Source: Neoroseomonas eburnea
GTDB lineage: Bacteria; Pseudomonadota; Alphaproteobacteria; Acetobacterales; Acetobacteraceae
Reading direction: 5' to 3'
DNA length: 64,000 nucleotides
Assembly (NCBI RefSeq): GCF_018129005.1
Contig: NZ_JAAEDL010000012.1
Span: 97,992-161,991 of the forward strand
This document shows positions 14,852 to 23,869 of the stretch, piece by piece. Each line of letters begins with the position of its first letter. The first letter of the stretch is position 1. Below the pieces are notes generated by a model, which searched no databases, was not told the DNA's origin, and saw nothing but the letters and a program-made list of their open reading frames with translations. The translations under genes were made by a program, and so were the position numbers.

Positions 14852-16696
14852 ATGGACGTCCTGATCCCTGTCCGGGACCTGGTTTCGCGTGGCGGTGTCG
14901 AGGCGGCCTTCTACCGCCTCGCCGTTCCGCGCCACGCCGGCATCCGGTTCCATTGGCCCTCGCGCGGTCCCGATCTTCGCGCGCGCCGGGCGGGGCGGTT
15001 GCCGCCGAATGCCTTTCCCTTCGCGATGGATGACTGCGCCGCGCTGGATGAGCTTGCAGTGGAAGCCGCCGGGCCCGATGCGACGCTGGTACGGCCCTTG
15101 TTCGCGGCACTGCTGGCACAGCAGGGCACGTGCTTTGACGCCATCGACGTTCCCTCGACGCTACCTGTCGCACATCTGGTGCGCCCGGCCTGCGAAGCCT
15201 TCGGCGTGACGGTGGGTCGCGTGACGCAGAACTGGCTCGGCCATACGGCCGATGCCGCGCGGCTCGCGTGGCCCGATGCCGCATCCGAGCGGGAAGTGGA
15301 AAGGCTCCTGCTCCTCGGCGCGCTGTCGGACGCAGCGGTCGAACTGCGCTACGCCGTGGGCGTCACGCCGCCGGCCTGTGCCAATGGCGCGCCGCAGCTC
15401 ATGCTTCCGCTGGCGACTCTGTTCGACCGGGCGGAATTGCGCGGGCGTTCCGCTTGCCCGCCTGGGCTCTTCATGCCGTCCGGTGATCCTTCATGGAATC
15501 TTGAGCCATTCCTGCGGGTATTGGACCGGCTGCCCGCCGCTCTTCGTGCGCGTGCGCGGCTACCACTGGATCTGCCGAAGGCCTTCACCGCCGTGCTGCG
15601 AACCGAGGAAGGCGCAAGGGACCTGTCCCGGTTGCAGCCGGGCGAAGCCGCCATCGCGATGGCCTGCGCCGCGCTGCCCATCTTCGATCCGGCACCGCTG
15701 GAGGCACTGCTGCGGGGCGAGACGGTGATCGCATCGCGCAACTCCTGGACGGCCGCAGTGCTGGACGCAGCGGATCCGACCGCTGCGCCCCACGGTATCG
15801 ACCTCGATGGCAGCGCGATCGCCACTGCGCTCGAGCCACCCGCATCCGCCGTGGCTCCCCCGCCGCTGCGTGGCGTGATGGACGAGGCGCGCGCTCTTCA
15901 CCTCGCCTACCGTGGCGAGGACCTGCCTCCCATGCCGGCGGCCGCGACGCTGGCGGGCGTGCGGCGCCTGCGACCGCAGTTCGAGGCCTCGCTTCCGTTC
16001 CGCCGGGCGACGGCGCGCCCGGACCTGACCTTCATCCTGGCCGGCGAAGGGATGTCGCCCGACAGCATCGCACCGACCCTCGCCTGCCTGGCACGGATCG
16101 ACGACGTCGCGGTGCAGGCCATCGTCGTCCTCGACGAAACCGCGGAGGAGCCTGGGGCGATCGAGGAGATGGTCGCCGCTGCCGGCGGCTTCGCCCGCGT
16201 GCTGCGTCAGGGGCGTGACGCCGGCTTGCTGCGCCCGGCACGGGAGGCCACCGCCCCGCTCGTCGCGCTGGTCGCGCCAGGGGACAGGACCGCGCGCGGA
16301 TTGGGGCGATGGCTGGTCCACGCGATGTCCCCGGTTATCCGCCGGGGCGCGCTTCCCGCCTGGGCCGGGCTTCGCGCCAGCCAGCCGGGGCGGCCGCGCC
16401 TGCCCTCCCCATCCGACGCGATGCTGCGCATCGGTCCGGGCACTGCCCTTCGCCGCACAACACTCCTCGAGTTGGGCGGCGGCCCGGCCGGGCCCGCCGG
16501 CACGCGCCGGCTCCTCCGGCGGATCCTCGACCGCCACGGAAAGGATGCCGTCGCGGCGGCCGATGGCGGCCCACCCCTTGCCTTTGCCGCGAAGCCCGAA
16601 AACTACCGAGAGGCCGGCGACGCCGGACGGCCCGACGAACGCCGCCTGCCCGCCACGGCGGCGGCTCCGGCCCATGCGGATCCGGCCTGGAGCTGA
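14852..16696 (+). CDS. degenerate two-domain glycosyltransferase-like protein
   Basis: This 614-residue protein has no clear close family. Its first 340 residues look like a worn GT-B glycosyltransferase: the start VLIPVRDLVSRGGVEAAF resembles the N-terminal Rossmann strand. A segment with GLFMPSGDPSWNLEPFLRVL followed by RLPAALRARARL resembles the 'fight-for-rank' donor region of family 4 enzymes, but the usual Glu pair is not evident. From about residue 390 the stretch DLTFILAGEGMSPDSIAPTL and VQAIVVLDETAEEPG recalls a GT-A fold without its DxD. It may be inactive, or a scaffold within the glycan locus. It is the first gene of an eight-gene rightward string; the next gene begins 4 bases after its stop. 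Confidence 0.6.
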   Translation: MDVLIPVRDLVSRGGVEAAFYRLAVPRHAGIRFHWPSRGPDLRARRAGRLPPNAFPFAMDDCAALDELAVEAAGPDATLVRPLFAALLAQQGTCFDAIDVPSTLPVAHLVRPACEAFGVTVGRVTQNWLGHTADAARLAWPDAASEREVERLLLLGALSDAAVELRYAVGVTPPACANGAPQLMLPLATLFDRAELRGRSACPPGLFMPSGDPSWNLEPFLRVLDRLPAALRARARLPLDLPKAFTAVLRTEEGARDLSRLQPGEAAIAMACAALPIFDPAPLEALLRGETVIASRNSWTAAVLDAADPTAAPHGIDLDGSAIATALEPPASAVAPPPLRGVMDEARALHLAYRGEDLPPMPAAATLAGVRRLRPQFEASLPFRRATARPDLTFILAGEGMSPDSIAPTLACLARIDDVAVQAIVVLDETAEEPGAIEEMVAAAGGFARVLRQGRDAGLLRPAREATAPLVALVAPGDRTARGLGRWLVHAMSPVIRRGALPAWAGLRASQPGRPRLPSPSDAMLRIGPGTALRRTTLLELGGGPAGPAGTRRLLRRILDRHGKDAVAAADGGPPLAFAAKPENYREAGDAGRPDERRLPATAAAPAHADPAWS

Positions 16697-16700
16697 ACAT

Positions 16701-17699
16701 ATGCAGGACTTGTCCATGAAGGCGAAGCGAGTGCTCGTGACAGGGGCCGGGGGTTTCATCGGCAGCCATCTCGTGCAGGGCCTGCTCACCGCCGGCGCCG
16801 AGGTCACGGCACTGCTCCGCTACAACGCCGATGCGGCGATCGGCAATCTGAGGCTGCTGCCCAGGGACGAACTCGACACAGTGCAGGTCGTGCACGGCGA
16901 CCTCAACGATGCCGACTTCATCCGGCGGCTGGTCGCCAAGTGCGAGGTGGTGTTCCATCTCGGCGCGCTGATCGCCATCCCGCATTCCTACGCGGCGCCG
17001 CGCAGCTACATCCAGACGAACGTCGAGGGCACGCTGAACGTGCTGGAGGCCGTGCGCGCCGGCGGGCAGCGTCTGGTGCACACCAGCACCTCCGAGGTCT
17101 ATGGCAGCGCCCGCTACGTGCCGATCGACGAGGCCCATCCGCTGCAGGCGCAGTCGCCCTATGCGGCTACCAAGATCGCCGCCGACAAGCTGGTGGAAAG
17201 CTACGTGCGCTCCTTCGGCATCAAGGCCGTGACTGTCAGGCCCTTCAACACCTTCGGCCCGCGCCAATCGGCGCGCGCCTTCATCCCGACGGTGATCGGG
17301 CAGGTGCTCGGCGGCGCCGAGGCGGTGAAGCTCGGCGCCACCACCCCGGTCCGTGACCTGACCTACGTGTCGGACACCGTCGCGGGCTTCATCACCGCGG
17401 CGGGTTGCGAGGCAGCCCAGGGCGGCTGCTTCAACCTCGGGACCGGGAGCGGCGCCTCGGTGGGGGAGGTGGCGAGCCGCATCATCGCGCTGATGGGCTC
17501 CGCGGCGCGCATCGAGCTCGACCCTGAGCGGCTGCGCCCGGCGGCGAGCGAGGTCGACCGCCTGGTCTCGGCGAACGGCGCCTTCACCGCGGTCAGCGGA
17601 TGGCGCCCGGCGGTATCGCTCGACGAGGGCCTGCGGCGGACGATCGCCTTCTTCGACACGCATCGTGACCTGCTGCCGAAGTCCGGATACGTGACATGA
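16701..17699 (+). CDS. LegB-like NDP-hexosamine 4,6-dehydratase (extended SDR)
   Basis: This 332-residue extended SDR starts with the NAD-binding motif VTGAGGFIGSHLV. It then shows VFHLGALIAIPHSYAAP, HTSTSEVYGSARYVPIDE, the catalytic YAATK, and VRPFNTFGPRQSARAFIPT. The combination ALIAIPHSY...TSTSEVYG...RYVPIDE...GPRQSARA is the pattern I know from LegB-type NDP-GlcNAc 4,6-dehydratases and related GDP-sugar dehydratases, which make 4-keto-6-deoxy sugar nucleotides. I used the ATG at 16701; an ATG at 16716 is also possible. The stop overlaps the nucleotidyltransferase start by four bases, so the pair probably makes and modifies one activated sugar. LegC, LegG and LegI partners are absent in this window, so legionaminic acid itself is not implied. 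Confidence 0.8.
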   Translation: MQDLSMKAKRVLVTGAGGFIGSHLVQGLLTAGAEVTALLRYNADAAIGNLRLLPRDELDTVQVVHGDLNDADFIRRLVAKCEVVFHLGALIAIPHSYAAPRSYIQTNVEGTLNVLEAVRAGGQRLVHTSTSEVYGSARYVPIDEAHPLQAQSPYAATKIAADKLVESYVRSFGIKAVTVRPFNTFGPRQSARAFIPTVIGQVLGGAEAVKLGATTPVRDLTYVSDTVAGFITAAGCEAAQGGCFNLGTGSGASVGEVASRIIALMGSAARIELDPERLRPAASEVDRLVSANGAFTAVSGWRPAVSLDEGLRRTIAFFDTHRDLLPKSGYVT

Positions 17700-18439
17700 A
17701 AGCGGGAGCGATCCAGGCCATCGTCATGGCCGGCGGCAAGGGGACACGCCTGCTGCCCTACACCGCGGTCATGCCGAAGCCGCTGATGCCGATCGGCGAT
17801 GCGCCGGTGCTGGAGCGGCTTCTGCGCCAGCTTGGCCGCGCAGGGCTGCGGCGGATATGCCTTGCGGTGCTGCACCATCGCCAGCTGATCCAGGCGTATT
17901 TCGGCGACGGCCGCAGCCTGGGGCTCGAGATCAGCTACGCGATCGAGGACCACCCGCTCGGCACCTGCGGTCCGGTCTCCCAGGTCATCGACGCGATGGA
18001 ACCGGATTTCCTGCTGCTGAATGCGGATCTCTTCACCGACCTCGGCTTCGCCGCGCTGCTCGCAAGCCATCGGGAGAAGAGCGCGGATGCGACGGTCGCC
18101 CTGCAGCGCCGTCTCGTCACGCAGGAGTTCGGCGTTGCCGACGTGGACGAGCAGGGCCGGATCACGGCGTTGCGCGAGAAACCCACCGCCGAGCACCACC
18201 TCGTGATGGGCGTCTATGCGCTGCGGCGGGAGGCGATACGGCCCTGGCTCCGGCCGGGCCAGCGGCTCGACATGCCGGAGCTGCTCGACCGCATGCTCCT
18301 GGCCGGCCTCAAGGTGGATGGATTCGCGCGCGATTGCGTGTGGCTCGATATCGGGCGCCCCGAGGACTATGCGCGCGCGCAGGAGATGGCGCTGAACCCC
18401 GAACCAGCGGTACCGGGGCGCGTGGCCCGCATCGCATGA
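17696..18439 (+). CDS. sugar-phosphate nucleotidyltransferase
   Basis: This 247-residue enzyme of the NTP_transferase family couples a sugar 1-phosphate to a nucleotide. The signature IVMAGGKGTRLLPYT followed by PKPLMPIGDAPVLERLL is the nucleotide-binding loop. LLNADLFTDL holds the catalytic Asp region, and DIGRPEDYARAQ is the typical C-terminal end. It lacks the left-handed beta-helix of GlmU, and is close in size to the PtmE-type or mannose-1-phosphate guanylyltransferase-like single-domain enzymes. It overlaps the preceding dehydratase gene and the following gene by four bases each. Together with the LegB-like enzyme it probably supplies a special NDP-sugar to the nearby transferases; the base and the sugar are not known. 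Confidence 0.87.
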   Translation: MKAGAIQAIVMAGGKGTRLLPYTAVMPKPLMPIGDAPVLERLLRQLGRAGLRRICLAVLHHRQLIQAYFGDGRSLGLEISYAIEDHPLGTCGPVSQVIDAMEPDFLLLNADLFTDLGFAALLASHREKSADATVALQRRLVTQEFGVADVDEQGRITALREKPTAEHHLVMGVYALRREAIRPWLRPGQRLDMPELLDRMLLAGLKVDGFARDCVWLDIGRPEDYARAQEMALNPEPAVPGRVARIA

Positions 18440-20370
18440 TGGATGTCGCGCCGCCGAAGCTGGTCCACCGGCCCTGCCCGGACAGCGGCTGCTGGGAGCA
18501 TGCGACCTTCGCCGCCTGGCTGCTCGGGGCGCTGCGCCCGCGGCGATGCGCGGGCAGTGGCGATGCCTTCGCGATGCTGCGCTGCCTGGCGGCGCAGGGC
18601 GGTCACGACACCGAGTTCGAGGAGGCGGCAGCGGAGCCTGCCGGCGACGCCGAACTCATCGTGCTCGAAGCGGCTGCCGGGGAATGCGATTCGCGCGGCA
18701 TCGGGAAACCTTGGCGCGGAGCGGTGCGGCCAGGCGCGATCCTCCTGCTGCACGGGGCGCCGCCGGAGACGTGGCGCGAGTCGATGCTGGACGGCCCGGC
18801 GCGACACCTTTCAGCGGGCCGGGGCCTTGCCGTGCTGCGCGGCCCTGGCGCGTCGGAGCCGGCAATACTGTGGAGCCTCTCCCCGGCCGCATTCCAACGC
18901 GCCGCGGAGCGCTGCGCCGCTGTCAACGCGGCGTGGCTCGCGGCGCAGCGGCTCGCTGAGGCCGAGGTGGCGAACGAGATGCTCCGCCGGCGCCTCGATC
19001 GCCAGGAGCAGCTGTCGGTCCGCAGTCGCGTCGCACCACATCCGCCACGACCGGTTCCGCCTGGCCCGGCCGGCAGCGAAGTCTACAACGTGACCCGCGA
19101 CCTCGCGGACCTGCTGCGGCAATGGGCGCGCAGGCTGCCGCCATGGGTGCGCAGCCCGTTGCGGCGAGGCCTCGTCGGCTTCATCCACCTGACGCGCGGC
19201 GAGATCCGGCCGCCGGCGCGCAGCTTCCTGCGGCGGCGACGCGATTTTGCGGTGCTGCGCGACAGCGGCTTCTTCGACGCGGAGTGGTATAGTGCACGCC
19301 ACCCCGAGATCGCGTCCTCCGGGCTGCATCCCCTGGCGCATTTCCTCCGCTTCGGGATTCGCACGCAGGACGAGGTGTCGCCCCGCTTCGACGGCGCCTG
19401 GTACCTGGCGCAAAACCCCGATCTTCGCGACAGCGCCGAGCACCCGTTGCTGCACTACCTCCGGTACGGACGTGCGGAGGGGCGGGCCATTCGCCCCCAC
19501 GCTCCGCCGGAGGATGCCGCGGTCGCCGAGGAGCGAAGGAGGGCCGTCGAACGCCGCCTGGGCTTGCATCTCGCTCGCGCGACGCTCTTTCCGGTGACCA
19601 TCGGCATGGTCGTGCCGGCGGGGATGGAGGCCACGTCCCTGCGCCGGGCCGTGGCGGCGGCGACCGCCGGCCTGGAGCGGATCGGCCAGGTCGAGGCGGG
19701 GCGCATCCTGGTCCTCGGCCTGGGCGAGCGGCTGCATCCGGCCATGTTGGCCGAATGGCCCGCCGCCATCGTGCCGCTGCGACAGGGGCTGTCGCCGGCC
19801 GCGGCGCACAACCGCCTGATGGACATGGCCTTCGGCCAAGGCGCCGAGATCCACCTCACCCTCAGCGCCGCAGGGCTGCTCCATCCCGACGCGATCGCCG
19901 CCATGGTACGGATGCTGCGCGCCGCCGGGCGGCAGGCGCTGGTCGGCGCGCGGCGGGCGTCGGAGCCGAATGGAGGGGGGGAGACGTTCGAGGTGCCGTG
20001 GCTCTCCAGCCCCTGCATCGCCATACCGAAGGGCGTCCACGCCGCCATCGGCGCGTTCGACACGCGCTTCGCCGCGCAGGGCGCGGATATCGACCTCTCA
20101 TGGCGCGCGCGGGCGCGAGGCTACGAATTGCTTCTCTGTCCATCGGCACTGTTCCAGGACACGTCGGCACCGCCAATGCCGACGGAGGCACTGCAGGCCT
20201 CCTATCTCCTGGCGCGGAAATGGGGCGATACGGGCGCCGCGCATGCCGCGGCGCAGGACCTGGAGCGGATCGGCGCGCCGCTGCCCGACGGTTCGCCCGA
20301 AGTCGAGCCGGCCGTTCCGGGCATCGCATGCTTCGAATTCGACCTCGCCGGGCTGCGGTCGCCATGGTGA
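18436..20370 (+). CDS. unrecognised glycan-locus protein with WY-PD repeats and GT2-like C terminus
   Basis: This is a 644-residue protein of mixed layout. Residues 1 to about 170 are unrecognised and rich in Ala. A charged helical linker follows. Around residues 275-350 there are two copies of a repeat of the form FDxxWYxxxxPxxxxxxxHPLxHxLRxG (FDAEWYSARHPEI and FDGAWYLAQNPDL), a motif often found in large glycosyltransferase polypeptides. From about 390 the protein resembles a GT-A fold: SPAAAHNRLMDMAFGQ (in GT2 enzymes the 'ARN' helix) and FDTRFAAQGADIDLSWRARA, the common acceptor-side motif. The start ATGATG overlaps the previous stop; its own end overlaps the next gene by 7 bases. Function in glycan assembly is inferred from context. 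Confidence 0.68.
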   Translation: MMDVAPPKLVHRPCPDSGCWEHATFAAWLLGALRPRRCAGSGDAFAMLRCLAAQGGHDTEFEEAAAEPAGDAELIVLEAAAGECDSRGIGKPWRGAVRPGAILLLHGAPPETWRESMLDGPARHLSAGRGLAVLRGPGASEPAILWSLSPAAFQRAAERCAAVNAAWLAAQRLAEAEVANEMLRRRLDRQEQLSVRSRVAPHPPRPVPPGPAGSEVYNVTRDLADLLRQWARRLPPWVRSPLRRGLVGFIHLTRGEIRPPARSFLRRRRDFAVLRDSGFFDAEWYSARHPEIASSGLHPLAHFLRFGIRTQDEVSPRFDGAWYLAQNPDLRDSAEHPLLHYLRYGRAEGRAIRPHAPPEDAAVAEERRRAVERRLGLHLARATLFPVTIGMVVPAGMEATSLRRAVAAATAGLERIGQVEAGRILVLGLGERLHPAMLAEWPAAIVPLRQGLSPAAAHNRLMDMAFGQGAEIHLTLSAAGLLHPDAIAAMVRMLRAAGRQALVGARRASEPNGGGETFEVPWLSSPCIAIPKGVHAAIGAFDTRFAAQGADIDLSWRARARGYELLLCPSALFQDTSAPPMPTEALQASYLLARKWGDTGAAHAAAQDLERIGAPLPDGSPEVEPAVPGIACFEFDLAGLRSPW

Positions 20371-22973
20371 AGCCGGAGGTCCTCGCGCTGCTTCGCCCGG
20401 ATGGCGATGCGGCTGCCGGCGACGTGGAGGTCACGGCCTTCTCGCTGCTCGGCCAGACCGATACGGCGCTGCGGGTCCTGGTCGACCTTCGGGCGCTGGC
20501 GCCGGAGGATGCGCGTCGCCTCGCGGTGCGGCTTGCCGATCTCTACGCCCTGCCTGGCGCGCCGCCGCTGGAGATCGCGCTGCCGGATGAGCCGGCGCCG
20601 CGCGACCCCGGCAGCGCGCTTCTCTGCCGCCTGCCGGCAGGCATCGCTCTCGAAGCCTTTGCGATCGCGGCGTTGCGCGAGGACGCAGGCGGTGAGGGAC
20701 TGCGGCTGACGTCACGACGACCGGAAGGTCGCGCGCGTGGCGATTGGCTCGAGGCATGGCTCGCGCCTCGCGCCGCAGAGGCCGATGAGGGCCAGGCGCG
20801 CAGCTCCCCCCGTCGCGCGCGCGAGTGGCGTGCGCCGGCGCGCGCCGAGGCGACGCCACGGCCGGCCAGCGCGCCGCAGCCGGCGGAGACCGTCGGGCCG
20901 GCCGCGGAGATCGTCCGGCCGCCACCGATGCCGCCCGAGCTGCTCGGCGGTCTGGCACTGCCGCTCGCCTACCCGATACGCGCGCGATCCTGGCCGCGCA
21001 TCGCGGTCCTGATCCATCTCCACTATGCCGAACTCGGCCCGGAGTTCCGCGAGCATCTGCGCCACATGCCCGGCCCGGCCGACCTCTACGTGACCACCGA
21101 CACGCAGGCGAAGCGCGCGGCGCTGCAGACGTGCTTTGGCGGATGGCACGGCGGCTCGGTCGAGATCCGTGTCGTTCCCAATCGCGGACGGGACGTTGCG
21201 CCGCGCATCGTCGGCCTCGCCGAGGTGCACCGACGCTACGATCTGTGCCTGCACCTGCATGGCAAGCGATCGACCCACTGGGCCCGTGGCGAGGAGTGGC
21301 GACGCGACCTGCTGGCGACGTTGCTCGGCAGTCCCGGCATGGTGGCAGGTACCGTCGAGGCCTTCGCGCGCTGGCCGCGGCTCGGCATCATCCTGCCGCG
21401 CACATGGCCGCCCCTGCAGTCCGCGATCGACTGGGGGTGGGACTTCCTCCGGGCAAGAGCCCTCGCCGCACGCATGAACATCGACGTCAGTGCGGATCAG
21501 GTGCTCGATTTTCCTGCCGGCTCGATGTTCTGGTCGCGCGGGGACGCATTGCGGCCGCTGCTCGATCTGGATCTGAAGGTCACCGATTTCGAGGCCGAGG
21601 ACGGGCTGCCGAACGGCAGCCTCGCTCACGCGATCGAGCGGCTCATGCTGCATGTCTGCGAAAAGGCAGGGTACCACTGGCTGCGGATCGGCGATCCGCG
21701 CCGATCCGTGCCCGGCAGCCTGCGCGCGGCGCGATCGCCGGCGGAACTGGACGAGATCGTCGCGACGAATGTCCTGCGGCTGACCGATCCGGTGCTCAAT
21801 CCGCCCGCCCGGCCGGCCCGTGCCACCGCGGCGCCGCGCCTGCGCTTCCAGCCGGACCGGACTTCCCCTCCGAGGCTGACGCTCCTGGCGCGCGACATCG
21901 CCGGTCGGTCGCATGATGTGCATGACAGGGCACTTCCGCTCCTCGCGCGCATGAGCCTCGCGGCCGGCGAGGATCTTCGCATCCGGATCGCCGCCGAGGG
22001 TGGCATCGACCGGGCGTCGCTGCCCGCCGAGCTGGCCGAGGCCGAGGTAATGGACGTCTCCGCCATAGGCCTCGCCGCCGCCTTGCCGCTGGCGCGCGAT
22101 GACGTGCTGCTCGCCACCTGCTGGCGGAGTGCCGCAGCCGCGCTGCACCTCCGGGAGATGCAGGCGGATCACCACGGTCTACCGGCCCCGCCGGCGTGGT
22201 TCCTGCCGGATGGGCAGGATGCGCCGGAAGAGTTTCGGCGTGCCGTGGAAGCGCGAGCCGGCGATTTTCTCGTCCTGTCCCATCCATCCTGCTCGCGGAC
22301 GCGGTCTTTCCCCGACCGGGTCGCGCTGCCGCCGATCTGGGATCCGCAACTTCCCCTGCCGGCCGGGGAATGGAGCACGGAGGAGCAGCCTCTCCTGCTG
22401 GTCGATTGGCGGCCATCTCTCGATCCGGCGCTGCGTGACGCCGTGCAACGCCTGTTGGAAGGATGGGCGTCGTGCGATCCGATCGCTGCGTCACGCTGGC
22501 GGCTGCTTGGCCTTGGCGAGGCCGGGCAGGACATTATCCTGCCTGGAGGCGCGCTTCTCCACTGCCGGGCGCTGCCAGCGGGTGCGGAGCGCGCGGCGCT
22601 GCTGCGACGCGGACGGGCCGGCATCCTGCCGCCCTGGGGCCAGGTTCCCGGCCGGCTCGGCGGAGAGATGGCGGCCTATGGCCTCAACCTCTTGGGAACA
22701 GAATGCTGGCCCGCCGACGCCCCGGCGCTGCGGGACGCGCTGGCCTCGGTGCTGCAGTCGCCAAGACGCATGGGCCGCGCATCGGACCGTCCGCCCCCGC
22801 CCTTCGTGACGATGCGGGAACTCGACAGCCTCGCCGGTGCACTCGTACGGCGTGTGCTGTTCCCCAACGGGACGCGCGAGGCGGACTTGCGCGCAGCCGC
22901 CCGGATGGCGCCCTCGAGCCCGCACGCGATGACGGAGGAGATGGAGATCACGATGCACGGAAGCATGGCATGA
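20364..22973 (+). CDS. RgpF-domain (rhamnan synthesis F-like) protein
   Basis: This 869-residue protein carries, at about residues 205-460, an RgpF-like domain: IAVLIHLHYAELGPEFREHL, then DLYVTTDT, VVPNRGRDVAPRIVGL and LCLHLHGKRSTHW, and AGSMFWSRGDAL. RgpF proteins take part in rhamnose-rich polysaccharide assembly, and the domain recurs in alphaproteobacterial glycan loci. The N-terminal 200 residues include a Pro/Arg-rich linker. The C-terminal 380 residues resemble a degenerate GT-B half (ETCW-like ATCW, WDPQLPLP) but are not assignable. I chose the ATG that overlaps the previous stop by 7 bases. It probably adds or polymerises a deoxyhexose made by the downstream cassette; that link is inference. 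Confidence 0.75.
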   Translation: MVKPEVLALLRPDGDAAAGDVEVTAFSLLGQTDTALRVLVDLRALAPEDARRLAVRLADLYALPGAPPLEIALPDEPAPRDPGSALLCRLPAGIALEAFAIAALREDAGGEGLRLTSRRPEGRARGDWLEAWLAPRAAEADEGQARSSPRRAREWRAPARAEATPRPASAPQPAETVGPAAEIVRPPPMPPELLGGLALPLAYPIRARSWPRIAVLIHLHYAELGPEFREHLRHMPGPADLYVTTDTQAKRAALQTCFGGWHGGSVEIRVVPNRGRDVAPRIVGLAEVHRRYDLCLHLHGKRSTHWARGEEWRRDLLATLLGSPGMVAGTVEAFARWPRLGIILPRTWPPLQSAIDWGWDFLRARALAARMNIDVSADQVLDFPAGSMFWSRGDALRPLLDLDLKVTDFEAEDGLPNGSLAHAIERLMLHVCEKAGYHWLRIGDPRRSVPGSLRAARSPAELDEIVATNVLRLTDPVLNPPARPARATAAPRLRFQPDRTSPPRLTLLARDIAGRSHDVHDRALPLLARMSLAAGEDLRIRIAAEGGIDRASLPAELAEAEVMDVSAIGLAAALPLARDDVLLATCWRSAAAALHLREMQADHHGLPAPPAWFLPDGQDAPEEFRRAVEARAGDFLVLSHPSCSRTRSFPDRVALPPIWDPQLPLPAGEWSTEEQPLLLVDWRPSLDPALRDAVQRLLEGWASCDPIAASRWRLLGLGEAGQDIILPGGALLHCRALPAGAERAALLRRGRAGILPPWGQVPGRLGGEMAAYGLNLLGTECWPADAPALRDALASVLQSPRRMGRASDRPPPPFVTMRELDSLAGALVRRVLFPNGTREADLRAAARMAPSSPHAMTEEMEITMHGSMA

Positions 22974-23869
22974 CGGGGCAGGCGGGGCCCGTCGAGGGCC
23001 GTCCGATGCGCGTGCTGGTTCTCGGTGCCGGCGGCATGCTTGGCCACGCCGCCTATCGCGTGCTGTCGGCCGGGCCGGGGCTGAGCGTCTTCGGCACGCT
23101 GCGCGGCGAAGGAGCGCTGCGGCACTTCCCGGCGGAGTTGCAGGACAGGCTGCTCACGGGCATCGACGTGCTGGACACGGATCGCCTCGCCGCCTGCCTC
23201 GCGCAGACCCGGCCCGATGTCGTGCTGAACTGCGTCGGCCTGGTGAAGCAGCACCAGGCGGCGGAGGATCCGCTGTCCGCCCTGCCGATCAACGCGCTCC
23301 TGCCGCACCGCCTGGCGCGGCTCTGCACGCTGATGGGCGCGAGGCTGGTGCATGTCAGCACCGACTGCGTCTTCCGCGGGGACCGAGGCAGCTACACCGA
23401 ATCCGATGCGCCCGATGCGGCCGACCTTTACGGGCGCTCCAAGCTGCTGGGAGAGGTCGATGCGCCGAACGCCGTCACGCTGCGCACCAGCATCATCGGC
23501 CGCGAACTCGGCAGCCGGCACGGCCTTGTCGAATGGTTCCTCGGCGAGCCGGGGCCGGTGCGTGGCTTCACCCGCGCCGTGTTCAGCGGCCTGACGACGG
23601 ACGAGCTCAGCCGCGTCATCCTGCGCCACGTCCTGCGCCGGCCGGAACTCCGCGGCGTGTGGCATGTCGCGGCGGCGCCGATCAGCAAGAATGACCTGAT
23701 CCTGCTGCTGCGCGACGCCTATCGCCGCGACACGGAGATCCGCCCGGATGGCAGCGTGGTGCTCGACCGGTCCCTCGACGGAAGCCGCTTCCGGGCGGCG
23801 ACGGGCTACACCGCGCCGGCGTGGCCCGAGATGATCCGCACCATGCGCGATGGAGCCTGTCTGCCATGA
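22970..23869 (+). CDS. RmlD-like NDP-4-keto-sugar reductase (WbvR-like)
   Basis: This 299-residue extended SDR of the RmlD type has the cofactor motif VLVLGAGGMLGHAAYR, NCVGLVKQ, VHVSTDCVFRGDRG and the catalytic YGRSK. It should reduce a 4-keto-6-deoxy sugar nucleotide with NAD(P)H. An ATG at 23006 (starting MRVLVLGAGG) is an alternative start, but the ATG used overlaps the previous stop by four bases. With the next two genes it forms a set equivalent to the UDP-L-FucNAc/UDP-L-QuiNAc pathways. The reductase lacks the C-terminal cupin domain of WbjC/CapF (UDP-L-FucNAc) and is the size of the WbvR type, which points to L-rhamno/quinovosamine products. Confidence 0.82.
   Translation: MTGQAGPVEGRPMRVLVLGAGGMLGHAAYRVLSAGPGLSVFGTLRGEGALRHFPAELQDRLLTGIDVLDTDRLAACLAQTRPDVVLNCVGLVKQHQAAEDPLSALPINALLPHRLARLCTLMGARLVHVSTDCVFRGDRGSYTESDAPDAADLYGRSKLLGEVDAPNAVTLRTSIIGRELGSRHGLVEWFLGEPGPVRGFTRAVFSGLTTDELSRVILRHVLRRPELRGVWHVAAAPISKNDLILLLRDAYRRDTEIRPDGSVVLDRSLDGSRFRAATGYTAPAWPEMIRTMRDGACLP

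Noticed and set aside
17857..18435. In-frame extension of the 644-residue gene upstream of 18436
   Set aside because: It would overlap the nucleotidyltransferase gene almost entirely; the ATGA overlap at 18436 gives a natural start.
16701..18439. Legionaminic acid biosynthesis locus
   Set aside because: Only the LegB-like step and a nucleotidyltransferase are present; LegC, LegG, LegI and CMP-transferase genes are missing in the window.
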